DNA of 6,592 nucleotides from DASPLX01 sp035627375 (GTDB lineage Bacteria > Pseudomonadota > Gammaproteobacteria > Burkholderiales > Burkholderiaceae_D). Where the stretch lies: positions 1 through 6,592 of the forward strand of contig DASPLX010000033.1 of the NCBI GenBank assembly GCA_035627375.1. The letters run 5' to 3'. The notes under the pieces are model-generated. The model had not been told where the DNA came from, searched no databases, and saw only the letters and a list, made by a program, of their open reading frames with translations. A program made the position numbers and the translations under genes. This document shows positions 1 to 5,205 of the stretch, piece by piece; position 1 is the first letter of the stretch; each line of letters starts with the position of its first letter.

Positions 1-1
1 G

Positions 2-1171
2 ATGAAAGTGTTCGGTAATGCCGGCCGCTACTACATCCCGGTGATGTCGAACACCAACGTCCGCTTGGCGGGTGCAGAGTTGAGCTACTTCAACTACTAC
101 ACCTATACCGGCCAGTTCACCAACGACAAGTATCAGCGTCCGGTCCTGGGCACCGAGCTCGGCAGCCGCCTGACCCTGGGAGATGGTTCCGCTCCGGATC
201 CGCGTACCGTGGTCGACCCCAACATCAAGCCGATGTACCAGGACGAGTTCATCGTCGGTATGCAAAAGGCCTTGGCAAATCGCTGGACGGTCGGCGCCAA
301 GTTCACGCATCGCAAGCTCAAGAGCGTGATGGATGACGTGTGCGGCGGCGAACTGGCCCAGGCTTGGGCTCTCGCCAACGGCTACGACGCCGATGAAGCC
401 CAGACGATTGGCGACACCGTTGACCACTGCTTCCTGTGGAACGCCGGCAAGGACCTGACCGCCAACATCGACTTCAATCATGACGGCAACCTGACCGCCG
501 TGACGATTCCGGCGTCGGCGCTGAAATTCCCGAAACCGAAGCGTACCTACAACGCCCTGGAATTGACGTTCGAGCGTCCGTGGGACGGCAAGTGGAGCCT
601 GCAAGGTTCCTACGTGCTGGCTTACAACAAAGGTAACGCCGAAGGTTACGTGAAGTCCGACATCGGCCAGGACGACGCCGGTATCAGCCAGGACTGGGAT
701 TACCCGGGCCTGATGGAAGGTTCGGAAGGCTACCTGCCGAACGACCGCCGTCATACCGTCAAGATGTTCGGCTCCTATCAGGTGGCCGATGAATGGCGCG
801 TCGGTGCCAACCTCGTGGTGCAGAGCGGCCGTCCGAAGAACTGCTTCGGCTACTACGCCGGCAACATCGACACCACGTCGATCCAGTACGGCGCGGCATC
901 GTTCTGGTGCCTCGGCAAGCTGAACCCGCGCGGCACGCTGGGCCGCCTCGAATGGACCCGCGATCTGAGCCTGCAAGTGACCTACACGCCGAAATGGCAG
1001 AAGGGTCTGATGTTCCAGGTTGACGCGCTGAACGTCCTGAACAATCGTGGCATCCGCACGATCCAGGAACAAGGCGAAACGCCGCGTGGCACGCCGGGCC
1101 CGGTCTACGGCCAGCCGCTGTCGTTCCAGGCACCGCGCAGCTTCCGCCTCACGGCACAATACGAGTTCTAA
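2..1171 (+). CDS. TonB-dependent receptor, Oar-like, C-terminal part (5' end outside window)
   Basis: This is the C-terminal 389 codons of an outer-membrane beta-barrel receptor; the ATG at position 2 is almost certainly an internal Met, because the text opens in the middle of a barrel. The visible part starts with GRYYIPVMSNTN, continues with alternating aromatic/polar strands (YQDEFIVGMQKAL, ALELTFERPWDGKWSLQGSY, DRRHTVKMFGSYQV, VDALNVLNNRG) and ends in SFRLTAQYEF, with the terminal Phe used for barrel insertion. This pattern fits Oar-like receptors, usually about 1000 residues with an N-terminal carboxypeptidase-regulatory-like domain and a plug, which would lie upstream of the window. Visible Cys are at residues 114, 143, 281 and 303 and probably sit in extracellular loops. 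Residues 157-162 (DFNHDG) resemble a calcium-binding loop. The ligand cannot be told; relatives are linked to protein, peptide or large-substrate handling. It is closed off by its own terminator, so it is not obviously in an operon with the next receptor. Family confident, subfamily fairly confident. Confidence 0.85.
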   Translation: MKVFGNAGRYYIPVMSNTNVRLAGAELSYFNYYTYTGQFTNDKYQRPVLGTELGSRLTLGDGSAPDPRTVVDPNIKPMYQDEFIVGMQKALANRWTVGAKFTHRKLKSVMDDVCGGELAQAWALANGYDADEAQTIGDTVDHCFLWNAGKDLTANIDFNHDGNLTAVTIPASALKFPKPKRTYNALELTFERPWDGKWSLQGSYVLAYNKGNAEGYVKSDIGQDDAGISQDWDYPGLMEGSEGYLPNDRRHTVKMFGSYQVADEWRVGANLVVQSGRPKNCFGYYAGNIDTTSIQYGAASFWCLGKLNPRGTLGRLEWTRDLSLQVTYTPKWQKGLMFQVDALNVLNNRGIRTIQEQGETPRGTPGPVYGQPLSFQAPRSFRLTAQYEF

Positions 1172-1192
1172 TCGTAGAAGCATAAGTAGGAC

Positions 1193-1219
1193 CATCCGCT
1201 CCCTGCCCGGGGGCGGATG
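1193..1219 (+). other. GC-rich hairpin just after the first receptor
   Basis: Bases 1193-1203 (CATCCGCTCCC) pair with 1209-1219 (GGGGGCGGATG) in an 11-bp stem with one G-U pair and a 5-base loop. It lies 22 bases after the stop codon and has no T-run, so alone it is not an intrinsic terminator. It may protect the 3' end of the receptor mRNA or act together with the terminator 14 bases further on. Confidence 0.6.
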
Positions 1220-1232
1220 CCAAGCGAGACTT

Positions 1233-1258
1233 GAGCCGCCCTTCGGGGCGGTTTTTTT
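1233..1258 (+). terminator. Intrinsic terminator of the first receptor gene
   Basis: The core stem CCGCCC (1236-1241) pairs with GGGCGG (1246-1251) around the stable tetraloop TTCG. It can be extended by G-T and A-T pairs into the following run of seven T (1252-1258). Stem, stable tetraloop and T-run make this a textbook Rho-independent terminator about 60 bases after the stop codon. Confidence 0.9.
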
Positions 1259-1448
1259 GTCCGCGAACGGAATCGCTTCCACGTTGCCATTCCGCCGTCC
1301 GATCCAGCCCTCCTTCATCCTGTAGCGGGAAGCAACGGCACGTTACACGCCGCCTACTCTATTTCCACACACCACAAGCTCCTTTCGGAGATTTTCTTGT
1401 TATTAATCAGAGACTTGCGTTTAATCGGGTAAAGATTGTTGTTTTTGA
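1259..1448. other. Gene-free spacer between receptor genes
   Basis: Between the terminator and the palindrome I see no gene with a credible ribosome-binding site. GC content drops towards the right, where the promoter region begins (T-rich from about 1390). The short open frames here run on from the receptor or overlap its leader and look like chance. Confidence 0.7.
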
Positions 1449-1467
1449 TGTCATTTTGAAAATGACA
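1449..1467. promoter_or_regulatory. Perfect 19-bp palindrome, candidate operator
   Basis: TGTCATTTTGAAAATGACA is a perfect 9-1-9 inverted repeat. It ends two bases before the -35 hexamer at 1470, and its centre is about 47 bases upstream of the expected transcription start, a usual place for an activator or a repressor dimer. The 9-1-9 shape matches that of a Fur box, but the bases agree with the Fur consensus poorly (about 4 of 9 per half), so the regulator is not identified. The tonB promoter at 5065 has no such palindrome, which suggests a signal specific for this receptor. Confidence 0.7.
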
Positions 1468-1469
1468 GA

Positions 1470-1498
1470 TTGACACTCGATTTTTGCAATGTTTCCAT
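1470..1498 (+). promoter_or_regulatory. Promoter of the second receptor gene
   Basis: A perfect -35 hexamer TTGACA (1470-1475) is followed by 17 bases and TTCCAT (1493-1498), with the extended -10 dinucleotide TG at 1490-1491. TTCCAT itself is a weak -10, which fits a regulated promoter. The same arrangement, including TGTTTCCATAC, occurs before tonB at 5065-5095, which strongly supports it. Transcription would start near 1505 and give a leader of about 105 nt. Confidence 0.75.
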
Positions 1499-1504
1499 AC
1501 TCAA

Positions 1505-1542
1505 CGCGAAAAAAACCTTTCATCTCATAAGCGTTTTTCGCG
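1505..1542 (+). promoter_or_regulatory. Leader hairpin of the second receptor mRNA
   Basis: CGCGAAAAA (1505-1513) pairs perfectly with TTTTTCGCG (1534-1542), leaving a 20-base loop that contains TTTCATCT. It would lie at the very 5' end of the transcript. The tonB leader can form a hairpin at the same alignment position (5103-5134) with the same loop length. A role as an RNA-stability, sRNA or protein target is inference. Confidence 0.5.
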
Positions 1543-1556
1543 CCGCGCGACGCGGC
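1542..1556 (+). promoter_or_regulatory. Second small hairpin in the receptor leader
   Basis: GCCGCG (1542-1547) pairs with CGCGGC (1551-1556) around the triloop CGA. It directly follows the first leader hairpin and shares base 1542 with it, so the two could stack or compete at the junction. There is no T-run, so it is not a terminator. Function unknown. Confidence 0.35.
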
Positions 1557-1594
1557 AAACCCAACAAAACAGTAGTCAGGCCAGAAACTTGCTC

Positions 1595-1601
1595 AAAGGA
1601 G
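1595..1601 (+). promoter_or_regulatory. Ribosome-binding site of the second receptor
   Basis: AAAGGAG lies 7 bases before the ATG at 1609. This decides the start: the longer frame from TTG at 1603 would leave only one base between the Shine-Dalgarno and the start. The adjacent ATG at 1612 (10-base spacing) is a possible alternative. Confidence 0.85.
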
Positions 1602-1608
1602 TTTGGTA

Positions 1609-4458
1609 ATGATGAAGGAAACCCCGATTTCACAATCAGTGCGCTTGATCTGCTCCGGCGGCTTGGCGCTCGGCGCCGCGCTCATGATGCAACCGGCGAT
1701 CGCGCAACAGGCGAGCGGCCAGCAGATGCAGCGCGTGGAGATCACCGGATCGAACATTCGCCGCGCGCAAGCCGAGACGGCATCGCCGGTCCAGACGCTC
1801 AGCCGCGAAGATATCGAAAAATCCGGCAAGGTGACGGTTGCCGAGCTTCTGCAAACGCTCGCGGTCGACAACCAGGGTTCGGTGCCGACCACGTTCGGCA
1901 GCGGTTTCGCCTCCGGCGCTTCCGGCATTTCGCTGCGCGGACTCGGCGCGGCATCGACGCTGGTATTGCTCAATGGACGCCGGGTGGCGCCCTACGGCCT
2001 GGCCGACGACGGGCAAAAGGTGTTCGCCGACCTGAACATGGTTCCGGTGGAGGCGGTCGAGCGCGTCGAAATCCTCAAGGACGGCGCCTCGTCGATCTAC
2101 GGCTCCGACGCGATCGCCGGCGTCGTCAACGTCATTCTGCGCAAGGATTACCAAGGCACGGCAGCCAAGGTGGCGTACGGTTTGTCGGCCGAACGCGACG
2201 GCCGCGATGTGCGCGCCACGCTGACGCACGGCTTCGGCGATCTCGACAAGGATCGCTACAACGTCCTGCTCAATTTCGAATACGGCAGGAAAGGCGCGAT
2301 CTGGAACCGGGACCGCGCCGGCCGCGATCAGATCGGCCGCGCCGACCTGCGCGATCTCGGCTTTTCCGCCCAGGAAGGCTTCGGCGGCACCGGCGCGATC
2401 CTCGACAACAATCTCGCCGGCAGCTCGGTGGTCGGCAACGTCCGCAATCCGACAACGCTCGATTACTACAGCCGCAGCGATCCGAATGGCGTCGGCTTCA
2501 CGCGCACCTTCCCGAACGCCTGCGCCAGCCTGACCAATCACGCGCAGGGCGATCCGCTCGGCGGCTGCCTGACCGACGCGCCGCAGGAATACGGCCAGAT
2601 CCAGCCGAAGGCGGAAACCTTCAATTTCTTCACCCGCGGCACGCTCCGCCTGACCGGCGACTCGCAGGTCTACACGGAACTGAACGCGTTCAAGAGCCGC
2701 TCCAGATCGTCGACCACGCCATCGTCCGTCAGCGGCTCGGTCGGGTATCCCGGCGGCCCGGTCAGCAATGCGGCCGTCGCGCTCGGCGCCGCGCACCCGG
2801 ACAATCCCTACTTCGGAACCGCGGCCCGCCTGCGCTACCTGGCGTGGGACGTCGGCCCGCGCGTGAGCAACGTCGAATCCACCTTCGCCCGTTTCGTCGT
2901 CGGCATGAAAGGCAGCGTGGCCGATTGGGACTACGATACCGCCCTGCTGTTCTCCCAGAACAAGGTGTCGAACACCCGCACCGGTTACCTGCAGCGCGAC
3001 GTGACCTTCGCCCTGCTCAACCCGACGGCCGCCAACGTCGCGGCCGCGACAGCGGGGAGCGCGGCATATGCCGCCTTGCCGGCCGGCAGTTTCTGGCGCA
3101 TCGGCGAAAACGCCGGCCTCAATTCCGCCGCGCTCTACGCCGCCATGTCCCCGGAGATTTCAAATGATGCCAAGAGCAGGGTCGCGCAACTCGACTTCAA
3201 GGCATCCCGCGAACTCGGCCAGCTGGCGGGCGGCCCCATGGGGCTGGCGGTGGGCATCGAGGCGCGCCGGGAATCGACCCGCCTCGATCCGACCACCGGC
3301 ACCGAACGCGGCAACATCATCGGCCTCGGTTATTCCGCCTATGATGGCTCGCGCACGGTGACCGCGCTGTATGCCGAATTGCTGGCGCCGGTCATGAAGG
3401 CGCTCGAACTGTCCGCGGCGGTGCGCGGCGACCACTATTCCGACGTCGGCAATTCGTTCACCCCGAAAGTCGGCGTCAAATGGACGCCGGTCCGCGAGCT
3501 CGCGGTCCGCAGCACATTCGCCCGCGGCTTCCGCGCGCCGAGCGCCGCCGAGAACGGCCGCGGCGGCCTGGCGGCGTTTTCCACCGCCGCCGATCCGGTG
3601 CGCTGCGCGCTCGGCGTGACTTCCGCGTGCAACCCCGGCTCGGTCGCGATCATCACTTCCCCGAATCCGGACTTGAGCCCGGAAAAATCGAAGAGCTACA
3701 GCCTGGGCATCGTCTGGGATCCGCTGCCGAGAACCAGCGTTTCGCTCGACCTGTGGCAGATCGATCGCAAGAACGAGATCAACCAGGAGCAGACGACCGC
3801 CGCCATCGCCAAGGGCCAGGTCGCGCGCGATCCGTCGACCGCGACCAATATCCCCGGAGACCCGGGCGCCATCACAGCGGTGCTGGCGAGATACGTCAAC
3901 TCGGCGCAAACCCGGGTACGCGGCGTCGATCTCGATTTCCGTCAGCGCTTCGATCTCGGAGCGGACAACGGCAGGCTGGTTTTCGATGCCAAGTGGACGC
4001 ACTTGTTCAAGTGGCTGCGCACCGAACAGGACGGCTCGCAGTTCGAGTATGCCGGCACGCACGGCAACTGCGACGTGACCAACTGCATCGGCACCCCGGA
4101 CGATCGCGTCAATCTCGGCGCGACCTGGGAGCGCGGCAACTGGAAGGTCGCGACGAACGTCAACTATCGCGGCGCGATCAAGAATCTCCACTACGACGAT
4201 GAACCGGATTGCGCGAGCCATTTCGCGAACGGCACGCCGGCGCCCGCCGGTTGCAGGATCAAGTCTTTCACCACGGTCGATCTTACGTTCCGCTGGAAGG
4301 CCCATCCGCAGATCGAAGTCTTCGGCGGCATCCAAAACCTGTTCGACAAGGTTGCGCCGCTCGATCCCCTGACTTATGGGGCGACTTCCTACAATCCACT
4401 GGACTACAGCGGAGCGGTGGGACGTTTCTTCAGCGCCGGGGTCAAATATAAGTTCTGA
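1609..4458 (+). CDS. TonB-dependent outer-membrane receptor (949 aa)
   Basis: Complete TonB-dependent receptor, which imports a bound ligand through the outer membrane using energy passed on by TonB. From the ATG at 1609, residues 1-32 form a signal peptide (hydrophobic GGLALGAALMM, cleavage likely after AIA). The TonB-box region is around residues 41-48 (QRVEITGS), followed by NIRRA. The plug spans about 50-178 and contains ISLRGLG, STLVLLNGRRV, VERVEILKDGASSIYGSDAI and AGVVNVILRK. The rest is a 22-strand-type barrel ending in FSAGVKYKF with terminal Phe. Late barrel landmarks are VRSTFARGFRAPSA (about 631-644) and the PNPDLSPEKS segment. Several Cys in loops come in pairs (for example NCDVTNC) and may form disulfides. 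Length is normal for the VTGSNIRR-type receptors common in Massilia-like and Xanthomonas-like bacteria. The ligand is unknown. It has its own promoter, leader and terminator, and the leader resembles that of tonB downstream. Long open frames in other frames of this gene are effects of its high GC. Confidence 0.97.
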   Translation: MMKETPISQSVRLICSGGLALGAALMMQPAIAQQASGQQMQRVEITGSNIRRAQAETASPVQTLSREDIEKSGKVTVAELLQTLAVDNQGSVPTTFGSGFASGASGISLRGLGAASTLVLLNGRRVAPYGLADDGQKVFADLNMVPVEAVERVEILKDGASSIYGSDAIAGVVNVILRKDYQGTAAKVAYGLSAERDGRDVRATLTHGFGDLDKDRYNVLLNFEYGRKGAIWNRDRAGRDQIGRADLRDLGFSAQEGFGGTGAILDNNLAGSSVVGNVRNPTTLDYYSRSDPNGVGFTRTFPNACASLTNHAQGDPLGGCLTDAPQEYGQIQPKAETFNFFTRGTLRLTGDSQVYTELNAFKSRSRSSTTPSSVSGSVGYPGGPVSNAAVALGAAHPDNPYFGTAARLRYLAWDVGPRVSNVESTFARFVVGMKGSVADWDYDTALLFSQNKVSNTRTGYLQRDVTFALLNPTAANVAAATAGSAAYAALPAGSFWRIGENAGLNSAALYAAMSPEISNDAKSRVAQLDFKASRELGQLAGGPMGLAVGIEARRESTRLDPTTGTERGNIIGLGYSAYDGSRTVTALYAELLAPVMKALELSAAVRGDHYSDVGNSFTPKVGVKWTPVRELAVRSTFARGFRAPSAAENGRGGLAAFSTAADPVRCALGVTSACNPGSVAIITSPNPDLSPEKSKSYSLGIVWDPLPRTSVSLDLWQIDRKNEINQEQTTAAIAKGQVARDPSTATNIPGDPGAITAVLARYVNSAQTRVRGVDLDFRQRFDLGADNGRLVFDAKWTHLFKWLRTEQDGSQFEYAGTHGNCDVTNCIGTPDDRVNLGATWERGNWKVATNVNYRGAIKNLHYDDEPDCASHFANGTPAPAGCRIKSFTTVDLTFRWKAHPQIEVFGGIQNLFDKVAPLDPLTYGATSYNPLDYSGAVGRFFSAGVKYKF

Positions 4459-4489
4459 TTGCCGCAAGCCTCGCTTCAGGCAAAGCACG

Positions 4490-4523
4490 AAGCGCCTCGC
4501 GGGCGATCCCGCGAGGCGCTTTT
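4490..4523 (+). terminator. Intrinsic terminator of the second receptor gene
   Basis: A perfect 13-bp stem, AGCGCCTCGCGGG (4491-4503) with CCCGCGAGGCGCT (4508-4520), has a 4-base loop CGAT and extends by A4490-T4521. It leads into TTTT and then CCTTT. It starts 32 bases after the stop codon and separates the receptor transcript from the tonB region. Confidence 0.9.
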
Positions 4524-4605
4524 CCTTTGGCGAGGCTCATGCGCACCGGCCGAATCCGCCTGCGTAGAAATCCATTTTCCGGCAAGAGTGCGCCCGATCC
4601 GAAGA

Positions 4606-4628
4606 AATTTGGAAGAGAAATCCAAATT
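4606..4628. repeat. Inverted repeat upstream of the small ORF
   Basis: AATTTGGA (4606-4613) and TCCAAATT (4621-4628) are perfect inverted copies separated by 7 bases. The site lies about 80 bases before the possible start at 4711, so it could be an operator or the stem of a short RNA hairpin. No T-run follows, so it is not a terminator. Confidence 0.5.
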
Positions 4629-4710
4629 CAAAAGCATGCCAAAACGGAAATTTCGGAATGACTTATTGAGACATAAAAATACATTTAAATACAATTTAAG
4701 GGAGGCTTTT

Positions 4711-4812
4711 ATGCAACGCAACATTATTTTATTTTTCCATTTCCTCCACTTGCCAAACTTAATTCAATATTTGGGGTGGGTTCCTGCATTTTCCTTACGG
4801 GCGGGAATTTAA
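4711..4812 (+). CDS. Possible small ORF, 33 aa, hydrophobic
   Basis: ATG at 4711 is preceded by GGGAGG (4700-4705) with 5-base spacing, a very good ribosome-binding site, and the frame stops at 4810-4812. The product begins MQRNIILFFHFLHLPN and has a hydrophobic, aromatic first half and a further hydrophobic stretch (YLGWVPAFSL); a membrane-associated peptide is possible. I recognise no family. The best -10-like match upstream (TACAAT at 4690-4695, with TTGAGA at 4666-4671, 18-bp spacer) would start transcription inside the ribosome-binding site, so it does not fit as the promoter of this ORF. It is listed because of the ribosome-binding site only and may be chance in AT-rich DNA. Confidence 0.25.
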   Translation: MQRNIILFFHFLHLPNLIQYLGWVPAFSLRAGI

Positions 4813-5064
4813 ATTTCAACAATACCTTTCCCGATTTTGCTTTCGGATCGAAAAGACGGACCGCTGGATTAGGCCGAATGCAGCAGTGCAAGCGCGGATT
4901 ATCGGCACAAAAAGAAAACTCTTGCGACCTCGAAATTTTCACAAACCGCCCAGGTTTGGCGGTCACAAAAATGCTGCGAAGCACAATTATTTGATGTTTA
5001 CCAAGTGTCCATTCCGTACTGCTTCTTGCTTGCATTTTCGCGTTCGTTTTTGGATCATGGTGGG

Positions 5065-5093
5065 TTGACATTGGCGTCATAGAGTGTTTCCAT
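5065..5093 (+). promoter_or_regulatory. Promoter of tonB-exbB
   Basis: TTGACA (5065-5070), a 17-base spacer ending in TGT, then TTCCAT (5088-5093): the same architecture as the promoter at 1470. The distance from the end of the -10 to the start codon is 112 bases here and 110 at the receptor. The expected transcription start is near 5100. There is no palindrome before the -35 like the one at 1449. Confidence 0.75.
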
Positions 5094-5102
5094 ACGCTCC
5101 AC

Positions 5103-5134
5103 GAAAATTTATTTTCATCTGAAACTATATTTTC
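5103..5134 (+). promoter_or_regulatory. First leader hairpin of tonB mRNA
   Basis: GAAAAT (5103-5108) pairs with ATTTTC (5129-5134), leaving a 20-base loop that contains TTTCATCT. In the gap-free alignment with the receptor leader it sits at exactly the same place as the hairpin 1505-1542. The top A-T pair there (1513/1534) is a T-A pair here (5108/5129), so pairing is kept although both bases changed. At six base pairs it is weak on its own. Confidence 0.35.
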
Positions 5135-5150
5135 CGACGCTGCAGAAGTG

Positions 5151-5176
5151 CGGCGCGAAGTCGTTTTTTCGCGCCG
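5151..5176 (+). promoter_or_regulatory. Second, stronger leader hairpin of tonB mRNA
   Basis: CGGCGCGAA (5151-5159) pairs perfectly with TTCGCGCCG (5168-5176), and G5160-T5167 can add a tenth pair, leaving a loop of six. It ends 17 bases before the Shine-Dalgarno at 5194. The 3' arm with its T-run, TTTTTCGCGCCG, is identical to 1534-1545 in the receptor leader. The T-run is inside the loop and arm, not after the stem, so it is not a terminator. Confidence 0.55.
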
Positions 5177-5193
5177 TAATGGGTATTGACATT

Positions 5194-5200
5194 GGAGGAA
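5194..5200 (+). promoter_or_regulatory. Ribosome-binding site of tonB, fixes its start
   Basis: GGAGGAA lies 5 bases before ATG 5206. The in-frame ATG at 5179 overlaps the end of the leader hairpin region and has only the hairpin arm before it, so it is rejected as the start. Confidence 0.85.
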
Positions 5201-5205
5201 GCAGA

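Larger units (their letters stand above)
4524..5064. other. AT-rich intergenic stretch without a recognised gene
   Basis: About 540 bases lie between the receptor terminator and the tonB promoter. By hand count, 4621-5040 is about 40% GC and 4621-4740 only about 29%, against about 72% in a sampled line of the receptor. Open frames of 60-118 codons exist on both strands, but none has a credible start signal or a protein I recognise. It holds an inverted repeat (4606-4628), a possible small ORF (4711-4812) and a weak hairpin (ACCGCC 4945-4950 with GGCGGT 4958-4963). It could be a decayed gene, an sRNA locus or a transferred piece; the sequence alone does not decide. Confidence 0.6.

Noticed and set aside
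1636..2796. 386-codon open frame on the minus strand
   Set aside because: Lies wholly antisense to the receptor gene; low-complexity Arg/Ala/Gly-rich translation typical of GC-rich shadow frames, no family motif.
1470..3167. 565-codon open frame on the plus strand
   Set aside because: Overlaps the receptor in another frame, very Arg-rich, begins at the promoter -35 region and has no ribosome-binding site.
3160..4488. 442-codon open frame on the minus strand
   Set aside because: Antisense shadow of the receptor barrel; Arg- and Ala-rich translation with no recognisable domain, and its start lies at the receptor's own terminator.
4735..4749. Third possible copy of the promoter module (TTCCAT...CTCCAC)
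   Set aside because: 12 of 15 bases match the tonB site, but there is no TTGACA at 17 bases upstream and it lies inside the possible small ORF.
4945..4963. Hairpin ACCGCC/GGCGGT as a terminator
   Set aside because: Only six base pairs and no T-run on either strand.
4724..5080. 118-codon open frame on the minus strand in the AT-rich island
   Set aside because: No ribosome-binding site that I can see, no recognisable family, and the frame crosses the tonB promoter.
5065..5195. Direct repeat TTGACATTGG at 5065-5074 and 5186-5195
   Set aside because: The second copy overlaps the Shine-Dalgarno of tonB and could not act as a -35 for it; a single 10-base match near GC-poor DNA is probably chance.
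5179..5205. Upstream ATG 5179 as start of tonB
   Set aside because: No Shine-Dalgarno; the strong GGAGGAA at 5194-5200 lies inside this extension and points to ATG 5206.
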